In this document: positions 8,548 through 17,264 of the stretch, piece after piece | Layout of the letters: each line of letters starts with the position of its first letter | Numbering within the stretch: position 1 is the stretch's first letter | Origin: Gammaproteobacteria bacterium | GTDB taxonomy: Bacteria > Pseudomonadota > Gammaproteobacteria > Enterobacterales > Alteromonadaceae | NCBI GenBank assembly: GCA_018222405.1 | Contig: JAAFAI010000001.1 | Coordinates: 186,001 to 250,000, forward strand | DNA: 64,000 nt | Reading direction: 5' to 3' | Notes under the pieces: model-generated | Database searches by the model: none | Told to the model about the DNA's origin: nothing | The model's input: only the letters and a program-made list of their open reading frames with translations | Made by a program: the position numbers and the translations under genes

Positions 8548-10335
8548 TTAACTGTTGGGCTTGTCATCTTCTGCCGGCGTTTCACCTTGAGCGGATTTAG
8601 CAGACCCGGCTTGCGGCTTTTTCGCTTTGGTAGCTACCAGGTCGCCGTCAATCACAGCACTGCCCTGGATAAGATCTTCCAGTGTGCCATCTTCAGCATC
8701 CACTAAACCCACTTCACGCAGTAATGAGTCAACTAAAGGCGCATTGGCGCGGTAGTTAAGTGCCGCGCTGGTAACCTGATCGGCCAGGCCTGCGCCGCCG
8801 CTCTCACCACTACCGCCAGCACCACCGAGGCTGTTGCCATAGCCTTGTAAAATCTTAATGCCGTCGATGTTTTCCAGCGGTTTAACCGCATTGGCAATAA
8901 TGTCTGGCAGAATTTTAAGGATGGCCAGTGAGCGTTGCAGATCGATTTGCTCATCTTTAAGGGTGTTTTCGGCTTCGTACATGGCTTTCTTACCGGCCGC
9001 TTCCACAGCAAATACTTTCTCGTCGGCTTCAGCCTGCAGCTTCTTGGCATCAGCGCTGGCCCGGGCTTCGGTAAGGATAGCTTCTGAAGTATTGATTGCC
9101 GCTTCACGCTTCGCTTCGGCTTCTACGGTAATGTTCACCGCTTCACGCTCTGCTTCTTTACGGGCGTCGATAACTTCAATTTCCATGCGACGATTTGCTT
9201 CGGCCACCTGTCGGGTAGTGGTCACCGCTTCTTCTTTTTCTACCTTGAGTTTTTCGGCTTCGGCCGCTTTGGCGCGGGCGGCGGATTCTTCTTCAGATTT
9301 ATTAGCAATGGCAATTTGCTTATTCTGTTCGGCCACTTCAATTTGCTGCAGTTGCAGGATCCGCGCTTCGTCGATAGCTTTACGTTTTTCTATCTCGCGG
9401 GCTTCAATGGTTTGCGCTTTTTCGATTTCTGCTGCAGAAATGGCTTTTTCTTTAGCAATTTCAGCCTGGCGCTCTTCCTGCTCTTTTTGTTCGCGCTGCT
9501 TGGCGATTTCGGCTTTTTGTTCCTGCCGTTTGAAGGCCAGTGATTGTTCCTGCTGAATGCGGGCTTCTTCTTCGTCACGCTTAATGTTTAACGACAGTTT
9601 TTCTGCTTCCAGGTTACGTTGTTCAATCTGGATGCGGTTTTCCTGTTGAATATCGTTGGTTTCTTTGCGCTTCTCTTCAATGATTTTGGCTAAGCGGGCG
9701 CGGCCTTCGGCGTCGAACGCGTTGTTTTCGTTAAAGTACTGCAGGTCGGTCTGGTCGAAGCCGGTTAAGCTCACCGATTCCAGCTCCAAGCCGTTCTTTT
9801 CCAGATCGTTTGCCACACTTTGCTGCACTTTTTGTACAAAGTCGGCGCGTTGTTCATGCATTTCGGTCATGGTCATTTCGGCTGCCACCGCACGAAGTAC
9901 GTCGACGAACTTCGATTCCATGAGCTTTTTCACTTCTTCGGCACGGGTGGTTCGGGTGCCTAAGGTTTGCGCCGCCATGGAGATACCGGCTGCGTTAGGC
10001 GCGACCCGCAGATAGAAGTCGGCTTTTACATCCACACGCATGCGGTCTTTGGTGATCAGCGCATCCTTGGAGGTTTTTTCTACCTCAATGCGCAGAGTGT
10101 TCATATTAACCGGGATCACCTCGTGAACCACAGGCAGCACCAGCGCGCCGCCATCCTTGATGACTTTTTCACCGCCCAGGCCGGTACGTACAAAAGCGGT
10201 TTCTTTCGTCGCCCGGGTATATAAACGGGCAAAGATAAAACCAATAACGAGCAGGCCAATGACTGCTGCGCCGATCATTATCAGCATGAAAGGTAGGTTA
10301 CCTAATCCTGAATTTTCCATATTGACTACTTCCAT
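8548..10335 (-). CDS. yqiK: Flotillin-like protein YqiK
   Basis: A 595-residue flotillin/SPFH protein. One N-terminal membrane helix (about 15-38, IMIGAAVIGLLVIGFIFARLY) is followed by the SPFH/band-7 domain (about 45-220). A very long Glu/Ala/Lys/Gln-rich coiled coil spans about 225-490, and a Gly-rich linker (GGAGGSGESGGAG) comes near 515. Flotillins build membrane microdomain scaffolds. The gene lies just downstream of yqiJ, its usual operon partner. The first ATG (10335) has a poor Shine-Dalgarno; an ATG five codons in (10320) has GGAAGT upstream and could be the true start. Confidence 0.92.
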   Translation of the reverse strand: MEVVNMENSGLGNLPFMLIMIGAAVIGLLVIGFIFARLYTRATKETAFVRTGLGGEKVIKDGGALVLPVVHEVIPVNMNTLRIEVEKTSKDALITKDRMRVDVKADFYLRVAPNAAGISMAAQTLGTRTTRAEEVKKLMESKFVDVLRAVAAEMTMTEMHEQRADFVQKVQQSVANDLEKNGLELESVSLTGFDQTDLQYFNENNAFDAEGRARLAKIIEEKRKETNDIQQENRIQIEQRNLEAEKLSLNIKRDEEEARIQQEQSLAFKRQEQKAEIAKQREQKEQEERQAEIAKEKAISAAEIEKAQTIEAREIEKRKAIDEARILQLQQIEVAEQNKQIAIANKSEEESAARAKAAEAEKLKVEKEEAVTTTRQVAEANRRMEIEVIDARKEAEREAVNITVEAEAKREAAINTSEAILTEARASADAKKLQAEADEKVFAVEAAGKKAMYEAENTLKDEQIDLQRSLAILKILPDIIANAVKPLENIDGIKILQGYGNSLGGAGGSGESGGAGLADQVTSAALNYRANAPLVDSLLREVGLVDAEDGTLEDLIQGSAVIDGDLVATKAKKPQAGSAKSAQGETPAEDDKPNS

Positions 10336-10344
10336 CGTAAAGGG

Positions 10345-10974
10345 TTAAAGGTCGGAATAACGACTTGCTAACCAGCGGTAATCCCGCTTTTGTATTAATA
10401 ATATTTTTTCGCCCTGGCTGAATTGCTCATCAGGCTCGAGAGGCTCTACTAACAGGTAGTGAGGCTGGCCATGGGCATCAATAAATTTACCTTCCGCCGG
10501 ACTGTTCTGACGGGCTACACCAACGGTGATGTGGCCTACCGTGCCAACCAGTTCATCGGCTGTGGTGGCCGACGATTCCTGTTTGGGGAGCAGGCGGGCA
10601 ATAAAGGTGCCGAACCGGGCCGTGAAAAACAGGCCGGCTACAACCGCCAGGAGTGTTATCAGCCAACGGGCAAAATAGGTGTCCAGCAGCGTGAGAGAAA
10701 GAAAATTAAATGTCAGACCGGCTGAGCCGAAAGTGGTAAGCAGTAATACCAGCCAAACCAGCAGGGGCACTTTGTCGAGCGCCAGCCAGCTACCAAACTC
10801 AGTAAAACCTGAAGAAGTATCAGCGTCGGCATCCAGTGCCGCCTGATCGTCGACTAGTCCTAGCAGACTAACCCCAAAAAACATCCCTGCCATTTCCAGA
10901 ATGAAAAGCGCTATAACAATGCCCAGCGCACAGCTAAACCAGAAATTGGCATCATCTAATAAGAATGACAACAT
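10345..10974 (-). CDS. yqiJ: YqiJ family inner-membrane protein with OB-like C-terminal domain
   Basis: A 209-residue protein, the same length as E. coli YqiJ. It has membrane helices near 10-33, 68-90 and 98-120. A soluble C-terminal beta-rich domain (about 140-205: ELVGTVGHITVGVA, HYLLVEPLEPDEQFSQGEKI) resembles the NfeD OB fold. NfeD-type partners are encoded with flotillin/SPFH proteins and are thought to assemble with them. The start codon at 10974 is 9 codons before the first helix. The gap to yqiK is only 9 bases. Confidence 0.9.
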   Translation of the reverse strand: MLSFLLDDANFWFSCALGIVIALFILEMAGMFFGVSLLGLVDDQAALDADADTSSGFTEFGSWLALDKVPLLVWLVLLLTTFGSAGLTFNFLSLTLLDTYFARWLITLLAVVAGLFFTARFGTFIARLLPKQESSATTADELVGTVGHITVGVARQNSPAEGKFIDAHGQPHYLLVEPLEPDEQFSQGEKILLIQKRDYRWLASRYSDL

Positions 10975-11110
10975 GCCACCGTCCCTGATGGTGAATCCAT
11001 AAGCAAGAAAATCAGTTTAATCCCAAAGTATTAGGTTGGCAAAACATTTAGGCATTAGCATCAGGGTGCTGGGCCAAGTAGAGAATAATGGGCGGGGTAA
11101 ATGAAAAGTG

Positions 11111-11644
11111 TCAGGAGGTATCTTTTTCTGAGATCTTCAGTTTGCCTGCCACGTACAAGCGCCAAATCGTAAAGCTGTTTACCATTAACAGCGTCATTTC
11201 CAGTAGCGTACCGCCAATAGAGCCAACAATAATGTTGTTGGTAAGCCAGCAAATAGCACCACATAAAAACGCCAGGCGCATTTTTATACCCGATAGACAA
11301 TACAGCGCATAAGTACCAATACAGGTGCCCAGAATGGGAAATAAGTCGTACCACACATCGGCCAGATAAATTCCCAGTGCCAGGGTAATTGCAATAAACA
11401 GGTACGCCACGATGCGCGAGCGGGTTTTAATCGATAAGCCGGTTCTTACCACCGATAACAACGCGCTTAAACAAGCAGTAGTGGCGCCAAGTAGCGCAAA
11501 ATGCAGGGCGTGATTTAAATTCATCACTACCATCATAATGCGCAGATGCTGATCGTCTTTCTGATAGAAGCACAAAATGCCGAGCACAAAGCTCAGCATG
11601 CCAAACGCCTGGGCGAGATTAAATTCGGGTAAGTCGGCTAGCAA
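11111..11644 (-). CDS. ygjV: YgjV family inner-membrane protein
   Basis: A 177-residue protein with several hydrophobic helices and family features: an N-terminal AQAFGMLSFVLGILCFYQKD, then the conserved LNHALHFALLGATTA segment and WLTNNIIVGSIGGTLLE. The family (Imp-YgjV) is widespread in gammaproteobacteria, but its transport or signalling role is not established. It lies between yqiJ and yheV on the same strand. About 135 bases separate it from yqiJ, so it is probably an independent unit with yheV. Confidence 0.85.
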   Translation of the reverse strand: MLADLPEFNLAQAFGMLSFVLGILCFYQKDDQHLRIMMVVMNLNHALHFALLGATTACLSALLSVVRTGLSIKTRSRIVAYLFIAITLALGIYLADVWYDLFPILGTCIGTYALYCLSGIKMRLAFLCGAICWLTNNIIVGSIGGTLLEMTLLMVNSFTIWRLYVAGKLKISEKDTS

Positions 11645-11661
11645 AATAAATGGTTTGGTGA

Positions 11662-11865
11662 TTATTCAGGTTTAAACACGCCAATCACGTTGGCGTTTTT
11701 GCTGGCGGTTTTAACCTCTTCCTGGGGTTGTGATTCGGCATAGCCGCACTCCACGCAGGTAAGCTTTTCGATGTTGTTTTCGAAAAATAACATAATGGTG
11801 TCGGTGGCCTTGCACTTAGGGCAGGTGGCACCGGCAATAAAGCGTTTTCGTTGGCGTTGACTCAT
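11662..11865 (-). CDS. yheV: YheV family zinc-ribbon protein
   Basis: A 67-residue protein with two CxxC pairs (CPKC at about 15-18 and CVEC at about 37-40), a zinc ribbon, with a basic start (SQRQRKRFIAG) as in YheV. In E. coli yheV lies beside kefBG and divergent from yheS. Here yheS is also divergent, but no kef genes are present; ygjV follows instead. The role is unknown. Confidence 0.9.
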   Translation of the reverse strand: MSQRQRKRFIAGATCPKCKATDTIMLFFENNIEKLTCVECGYAESQPQEEVKTASKNANVIGVFKPE

Positions 11866-11983
11866 GGGGTAAACCGTTGTGAATAATTAAGGTTGTTACG
11901 CACTGCGCGCAAATGCAGATCGCTTGCAGCGCTTCTGGTAAACTACGCAGCCAGACTATGTTATCACAGGTATTCGCAGTTTT

Positions 11984-13897
11984 ATGATCCAGTTATCCGA
12001 CGTCACCTTGTTGCGCGGCAGTAAAGTACTGCTGGATGGCGCATCGGCACAGGTTTTTCCCGGCCATAAGGTTGCCCTGATTGGCAGCAACGGCTGCGGT
12101 AAGTCGAGCTTGTTTGCTTTATTACGTGGTGAGCTTAGCGTGGATGCCGGAGACTGCGCAGTGCCTGCCGACTGGCGCATAGTCAGCGTGGCGCAGGAAA
12201 CGCCCGCGGTGGAGCGAAGTGCCATTGATTATGTAATTGACGGCGACAATTATTTACGCGGCCTGCAGCAAAAACTCAGCGAGGCAGAAGCGGCGAGCAA
12301 CGGCGAAGAGATGGGTAAGTACCATGATTTACTCGCACAGGCGGGCGCTTATGATGTGGAAGCCAGAGCCGCCACCATTCTGGCCGGTTTAGGATTTGCC
12401 CAGAGTCAGCTTACCGCGCCGGTTACGGATTTCTCGGGGGGCTGGCGTATGCGATTGAATCTGGCCCAGGCGCTGCTGTGCCCTTCAGACTTACTGTTGC
12501 TCGATGAACCCACCAACCACCTGGATTTGGATGCCGTGATCTGGCTTGAGCGCTGGTTACAGCGTTATCAGGGCACACTGCTGCTGATTTCCCACGATAA
12601 GGCGTTTATCGATAACACCGTGGCGCAGATCATCAGCGTTGAACAGCAGCAACTGATTGCCTACACCGGTAACTACTCCAGCTACGAAACCCAGCGTGCC
12701 GAAAGACTGCGCTTACAGGACATTGAATACCGCAAGCAGCAGGACAAAATCGCTCATTTAGAATCCTTTATTACCCGCTTTAAAGCCAAGGCCAGTAAGG
12801 CCAAGCAGGCACAGAGCCGCATTAAGCAATTGGAGCGCATGGAAACGCTGCTGCCGGCCCATCACGCCAGTCAGTTTAGTTTTGAATTTAAAGCCCCCAC
12901 GGCATTGCCTAACCCGCTTATTCAGATGGAAAAGGTCATGCTCGGGTATGGCGAGCACATTGTACTTGAGCAGGTAAAACTCAATCTGGTGCCGGGCAGC
13001 CGCATTGGCTTGCTGGGGCGTAACGGTCAGGGTAAATCTACGTTAATTAAACTTCTCGCCGGAGTGCACGAGCCGAAAACCGGTGTATTTACCACGGCGA
13101 AAGGGTTAAACGTGGGGTATTTTGCCCAGCATCAGCTGGAGTACCTGGATCCTCAGGCCTCGGCCTTGCTGCATTTACAGCGTCTCGACAGCAAAGCTAC
13201 AGAACAGCAGCACCGCGACTTCCTTGGCGGCTTTGGCTTTCACGGCGATGAAGCCACTGGTCCGGTAGCGCCCATGTCCGGCGGTGAGAAAGCGCGTTTA
13301 GTACTGGCGCTTATTGTGTATCAGAAGCCGAACCTGTTGCTGCTCGATGAACCAACTAACCACCTCGATTTAGAAATGCGTCATGCACTGAACATGGCTT
13401 TGCAGGGCTTTGAAGGGGCCATGGTGCTGGTCTCGCACGACCGTTTCTTATTAACCGCGGTGTGCGAGGAGTTTTATCTGGTCGACAGTGGCGAAGTGGC
13501 GCCATTCAGTGGCGACCTGGATGATTATCGCGACTGGATCCTTGCGCAGCAAAATGTCGATAAAGCGGCAAATGCCGAACCGGTGGATGATAAACCCAAA
13601 GTGGATCGCAAAGCTGAAAAACGCCGCGAAGCGGAGTTTCGCCAGTCCACCGCGCATCTGCGTAAGCAAATTCAACAATCTGAAAAGGCAATGGAAAAGC
13701 TTAATGCCTCGCTGGCCAAAGTAGAGGAGGAGCTGGGTCGCAGTGAACTCTACGAAGCAGACAACAAACCTGAGCTAATGAGGTTTTTGGATCAGCAGGC
13801 AACTCTTAAATCTCAAATAGAGGATGAGGAGATGCAGTGGCTGGATGCACAGGAACAACTGGAAGCTGCCAAAGACGCCTATGACATCAGCGCCTGA
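11984..13897 (+). CDS. yheS: ABC-F family ATPase YheS
   Basis: A 637-residue soluble protein with two ABC ATPase domains and no membrane part, as in the ABC-F family, which acts on ribosomes. Domain 1 has Walker A GSNGCGKSS, signature FSGGWRMRL and Walker B LLLLDEPTNHLD. The interdomain linker is basic (FKAKASKAKQAQSRIKQLERM). Domain 2 has GRNGQGKST, MSGGEKARL and a second LLLLDEPTNHLD. The C-terminal coiled coil (about 550-637) is like that of YheS. It heads the overlapping operon yheS-TIGR02444-yheT-yheU; the next gene starts 17 bases before its stop. Confidence 0.95.
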   Translation: MIQLSDVTLLRGSKVLLDGASAQVFPGHKVALIGSNGCGKSSLFALLRGELSVDAGDCAVPADWRIVSVAQETPAVERSAIDYVIDGDNYLRGLQQKLSEAEAASNGEEMGKYHDLLAQAGAYDVEARAATILAGLGFAQSQLTAPVTDFSGGWRMRLNLAQALLCPSDLLLLDEPTNHLDLDAVIWLERWLQRYQGTLLLISHDKAFIDNTVAQIISVEQQQLIAYTGNYSSYETQRAERLRLQDIEYRKQQDKIAHLESFITRFKAKASKAKQAQSRIKQLERMETLLPAHHASQFSFEFKAPTALPNPLIQMEKVMLGYGEHIVLEQVKLNLVPGSRIGLLGRNGQGKSTLIKLLAGVHEPKTGVFTTAKGLNVGYFAQHQLEYLDPQASALLHLQRLDSKATEQQHRDFLGGFGFHGDEATGPVAPMSGGEKARLVLALIVYQKPNLLLLDEPTNHLDLEMRHALNMALQGFEGAMVLVSHDRFLLTAVCEEFYLVDSGEVAPFSGDLDDYRDWILAQQNVDKAANAEPVDDKPKVDRKAEKRREAEFRQSTAHLRKQIQQSEKAMEKLNASLAKVEEELGRSELYEADNKPELMRFLDQQATLKSQIEDEEMQWLDAQEQLEAAKDAYDISA

Positions 13898-14369
13898 GCT
13901 ATCACCTGAACTGTTCTGGCAACACAGCCTGCAGCATTATGCACAACCTGGTGTGGCGGATGCCTGCCTGGCGTTGCAGGATAACTATCAGGTAAACGTT
14001 AATCTGCTGCTGTTTTATCATTGGTGCTATACGGTAAACCAACCGGTAACCCCGGCTTTACGTGAAGCCCTGGAAGAAGCAGTCGCCACAACCGATTCGG
14101 CAATACAGCAACACCGTGTCAGGCGCCGAGCGGCGAAAGGCAGCAGCGACTACGAGGCGCTCAAGCAGCAGGAGCTTGAGCTGGAAGCAACGCAGCAAGA
14201 AGAGCTGGTAGCCACCTACCAAAAAATCAAGGGGTCAGAGTCGTTGAATACTGACCCCTTGATTGGGGCATTCAACGACTCTGACCCCTTGATTTTCATT
14301 ATTACGGTGCTTGGGCTGCCTTACAACGAGGCGACCAGCTCATTAATCACAACAGTATTACAGGCATGA
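13881..14369 (+). CDS. TIGR02444 family protein carrying a palindrome-encoded insert
   Basis: A 162-residue protein; the start is the ATG at 13881, inside the end of yheS. The N-terminus (SPELFWQHSLQHYAQPGVAD, then ALQDNYQVNVNLLLFYHWC) is characteristic of the TIGR02444/DUF2390 family, whose function is unknown. Residues about 115-139 (KGSESLNTDPLIG, then AFNDSDPLIF) are encoded by a long inverted repeat. They look foreign to the family; the normal sequence appears to resume at ITVLGLPYNEA. The frame is kept, so a slightly enlarged protein is expected. Its stop overlaps the yheT start (ATGA). Confidence 0.85.
   Translation: MTSAPELSPELFWQHSLQHYAQPGVADACLALQDNYQVNVNLLLFYHWCYTVNQPVTPALREALEEAVATTDSAIQQHRVRRRAAKGSSDYEALKQQELELEATQQEELVATYQKIKGSESLNTDPLIGAFNDSDPLIFIITVLGLPYNEATSSLITTVLQA
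14223..14296. repeat. REP-like palindromic element inside the TIGR02444 coding region
   Basis: A perfect 27-bp inverted repeat: arm 14223-14249 and arm 14270-14296, with 20 bases between. The core GGGGTCAGAGTCGTTGA appears in one orientation and its complement in the other. A third core copy (CTGACCCCTTGATT, 14251-14264) lies in the loop and can pair with the left arm in an alternative 14-bp stem. GGGGTCAG-type palindromes are known in gammaproteobacterial genomes as REP-like elements moved by Y1 (RAYT) transposases; no such transposase gene is in this window. The assignment to REP is by motif resemblance. Confidence 0.8.
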
Positions 14370-15391
14370 CCATACGGACCAATCAATCACACGGAAGCAT
14401 TGTTAAAAGCAGTTTTGTTGCGCCGCGCTGGGCGCGTAACCGGCATATTCAAACTATCTGGCCGCGGTTTATTCAACGCCGTTTACCACTGAAATTCACT
14501 ATGGAGCGCATTAAGCTTGATGACGGTGACTTTCTGGATTTGGCCTGGGGGCCAGCGCCGCAAAAGCTGACCGGGCTGGTGGTGATGTTCCATGGCCTGG
14601 AAGGCTCCATGCATTCCCATTATGCCAACGATATGATGGCCACGCTGAGCCAGGGTGGCTGGCAGGTGGTGATGATGCACTTTCGTGGTTGCAGTGGTGA
14701 AGCCAACTTGACCGCCAGAGCTTACCATTCCGGTGAAACCGGCGATCCGGCATTTATAATAAACCTTTTGCAGCAGCGTTATCCTGACACACCTAAAGCC
14801 GCAATCGGCTTTTCACTGGGCGGTAATATGCTGCTCAAATTGCTCGGTGAACACCCGGACAGTCTGGGGTTAAAGGCGGCGGTAGCGGTGTCGGCGCCGT
14901 TAAAACTCGATGAGTGTGCCACCAGTGTGAATCAGGGCTTTTCCAAGGTGTATCAGAAGTACCTTCTAGGCAGCATGAAGAAGAACCTGTTAAAGAAAAT
15001 GCAGCGCATTGATTACCGCGACATTTTGCAAATCAGCCAAGCTGATGTAGAAGGCATACAAACGTTCTGGCAGTTTGATAACCTGGTCACCGCCCCGCTG
15101 CATGGTTATGCTGATGCTAAAGACTACTACGAGAAGTGCAGCGCTTATTACTTTTTAAAAGCTATTCATTGCCCAACACTTATTTTGCATGCGCTGGACG
15201 ACCCTTTCATGAATCATCTGGTCATCCCGCAGGAGCAGGAACTGGCGCACAGCGTAACCGTAGAGCTGAGTGAAACCGGCGGTCATGTTGGTTTTATGCA
15301 GGGTACACCCACCGCGCCAGATGTGTGGATGCACCAACGCGTGTTGCGATATTTCCGCGACTATTTACCCATAACCACGGAGTCTGCATGA
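14366..15391 (+). CDS. yheT: YheT family alpha/beta hydrolase
   Basis: A 341-residue hydrolase of the YheT/AB-hydrolase-4 family. [16 protein letters not shown] contains the oxyanion-side HGLEGS motif, and GFSLGGN is the nucleophile elbow with the catalytic Ser. [10 protein letters not shown] supplies the likely Asp and TGGHVGFM the His. The opening [18 protein letters not shown] is a family hallmark. No signal peptide is seen, so it is cytoplasmic; the substrate is unknown. It overlaps the upstream gene by 4 bases and yheU downstream by 4 (ATGA). Confidence 0.93.
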   Translation: MTIRTNQSHGSIVKSSFVAPRWARNRHIQTIWPRFIQRRLPLKFTMERIKLDDGDFLDLAWGPAPQKLTGLVVMFHGLEGSMHSHYANDMMATLSQGGWQVVMMHFRGCSGEANLTARAYHSGETGDPAFIINLLQQRYPDTPKAAIGFSLGGNMLLKLLGEHPDSLGLKAAVAVSAPLKLDECATSVNQGFSKVYQKYLLGSMKKNLLKKMQRIDYRDILQISQADVEGIQTFWQFDNLVTAPLHGYADAKDYYEKCSAYYFLKAIHCPTLILHALDDPFMNHLVIPQEQELAHSVTVELSETGGHVGFMQGTPTAPDVWMHQRVLRYFRDYLPITTESA

Positions 15392-15618
15392 TTATTCCTA
15401 TCGACGAACTAGCGCCGGATACGCTTCACAATATTGCCCGGGAATTCGTGCTGCGTGAGGGCACCGATTACGGCGAAATTGAGGCGGCATTTGCAGATAA
15501 AGTTGAGCAGGTGATTGCTAAACTTAAAAGCGGTGAAGCGATTTTAGTGTATTCGGAACTGCACGATACCGTAGATATCCGCCCTGTCGATAGCTACCAG
15601 GCTGATAGCGAAGAATAG
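15388..15618 (+). CDS. yheU: YheU family (UPF0270) protein
   Basis: A 76-residue protein: [20 protein letters not shown], then [10 protein letters not shown] and an acidic end, all matching YheU. The start is the ATG at 15388, sharing bases with the yheT stop; the open frame extends further left but only inside yheT. The function is unknown. yheS-yheT-yheU is the conserved gammaproteobacterial order. Confidence 0.92.
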   Translation: MIIPIDELAPDTLHNIAREFVLREGTDYGEIEAAFADKVEQVIAKLKSGEAILVYSELHDTVDIRPVDSYQADSEE

Positions 15619-15675
15619 GCCATTAATGTAAACGGGCCTGAGAAGCCAAAAATCTTTTCAAAGTATTTCAGAGTG

Positions 15676-15704
15676 TTGACCAATCTTTAAACAGCGCGCA
15701 TGCT
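15676..15704 (+). promoter_or_regulatory. Candidate promoter for the M16 gene pair
   Basis: TTGACC (15676-15681) and CATGCT (15699-15704) are separated by 17 bases, about 85 bases before the start codon. The -10 is weak (3/6). Confidence 0.25.
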
Positions 15705-15789
15705 GGGATTAACATAACACAAACTCTGCGCCGCGTATCGGCGCCGGGTTTATCTAACAACCCTTACTCTAACGACACAAGAGAACATT

Positions 15790-17262
15790 ATGAGAACACT
15801 CTCTGTTATTGCCGCAGGCGTAATGTCTGTCTGGCTGGTCGGCTGCGGTCAACCAGCGCAGACCGATGCACAAAAAAGCAGCGCGGCAGACATGCCGGAT
15901 GCCAAAACCATCGCCGATGCCGCCAGTGGCGTAGACATGAACGTGGGATACAGCGTACCGGTAGAATATTTCAAACTTGATAACGGCCTGAAGGTGGTTT
16001 TATCAAAAGATGAAACCGCCCCCACAGTGACCGTTGCCGTGTACTACAACATCGGGTTTCGAAATGAGCCAAAAGACCGCACCGGCTTTGCGCATTTGTT
16101 TGAGCATATGATGTTTCAGGGCTCTGAAAACCTTGGCAAGATGGAGTTCATTAAATTGGTAAATGACAACGGCGGCGTGCTGAATGGCTCGACCCGTTTT
16201 GACTTCACCAATTATTTTGAGATTGTCCCGGCGCACAAACTGGAAACCTTTTTATGGGCTGAGGCCGATCGCATGAAAGGGCTGGCCATCACGCAGGAAA
16301 ACCTGACTAACCAGCAGGGCGTGGTGAAGAACGAAGTAAAGGTAAATGTGCTAAACCAGCCTTATGGCGGATTCCCCTGGCTGGACATGCCTCAGTATGC
16401 CTTTAATAACTGGTATAACGCGCACAACTTTTACGGTGATTTGGCCGACCTGGACGCAGCCAATCTTGAAGATGTGGCGGGCTTTTTCGACATGTACTAT
16501 GCGCCGAATAATGCTGCGCTCGCTGTGGTAGGCGATATTGATGTGGCCGAAGCAAAAGCCATGATCGAGAAGTATTTTGGTGGCATTCCGGCAGCCGAGA
16601 TTGCGCCGCAGCCGGATTTATCTGAGCTACGTCAGGAAAAAGAAAAGGTCTTTAATAAATACGATAAGCTGGCGCCTAAACCAGCCTATGCCTTTGCCTA
16701 TAAAATGCCGCCAAGGGATACCCCTGAATACTATGCCATGGGCATCATCGACCAGATCCTGGTGCAGGGTGAAGACAGCCTGTTGTATCAGGAGCTGGTA
16801 AAAAATAAACAAATTACCGGCAGTGTGGGTGGAGGAATTAACTACCTGCTTGGCAATATGTTTAACTACAACGGCCCTATGCTGTGGATGAGCTCGTTCA
16901 CCCACGACGACACCGTGAGTCAGGAAACCATTACCTCTGCTATTGATTCTGTGGTTAATAAGTTAGCTGAAAAACCACTCAGCGAAGAAGAGATGTCACG
17001 AGCGATCGTGAAGATCCGTTCCAGTCTGTTCGATTCCATCGATGGATTCTACGGTTTCGGCCGCGCCGACCTGCTGGCCAGTTTTGCGTTGTTTGATGAT
17101 AAACCGCAAAAGATCAATGAACTGGAAGCCAACTTTAAGCAGGTAACCCCAGAGCTTATTATGCAAACGGTGAAAGACTACCTGCGCCCCACCAATCGCA
17201 CCATACTTACCGTTACGCCCGGAGAAGCACCGGCTGACGAAGCACAGGCAGAGGGAGAATAA
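15790..17262 (+). CDS. M16 family zinc metallopeptidase, catalytic subunit, lipoprotein
   Basis: A 490-residue insulinase/pitrilysin-family peptidase. The signal peptide ends in the lipobox LVGC (Cys19), so it is a membrane-anchored periplasmic lipoprotein. The inverted zinc motif HxxEH is present as HLFEH (102-106) in the N-terminal M16 domain. The second, inactive M16 domain follows from about residue 230. It lies 2 bases before a second M16-like gene that lacks the motif. This two-gene arrangement is typical of heterodimeric M16 proteases, in which one chain carries the zinc and the other supports substrate binding. Likely substrates are short peptides. Confidence 0.93.
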   Translation: MRTLSVIAAGVMSVWLVGCGQPAQTDAQKSSAADMPDAKTIADAASGVDMNVGYSVPVEYFKLDNGLKVVLSKDETAPTVTVAVYYNIGFRNEPKDRTGFAHLFEHMMFQGSENLGKMEFIKLVNDNGGVLNGSTRFDFTNYFEIVPAHKLETFLWAEADRMKGLAITQENLTNQQGVVKNEVKVNVLNQPYGGFPWLDMPQYAFNNWYNAHNFYGDLADLDAANLEDVAGFFDMYYAPNNAALAVVGDIDVAEAKAMIEKYFGGIPAAEIAPQPDLSELRQEKEKVFNKYDKLAPKPAYAFAYKMPPRDTPEYYAMGIIDQILVQGEDSLLYQELVKNKQITGSVGGGINYLLGNMFNYNGPMLWMSSFTHDDTVSQETITSAIDSVVNKLAEKPLSEEEMSRAIVKIRSSLFDSIDGFYGFGRADLLASFALFDDKPQKINELEANFKQVTPELIMQTVKDYLRPTNRTILTVTPGEAPADEAQAEGE

Positions 17263-17264
17263 CC

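Noticed and set aside
8858-9556. A 232-codon plus-strand frame opposite yqiK
   Set aside because: It is Ser/Ala-rich antisense of the repetitive coiled coil, a usual shadow.
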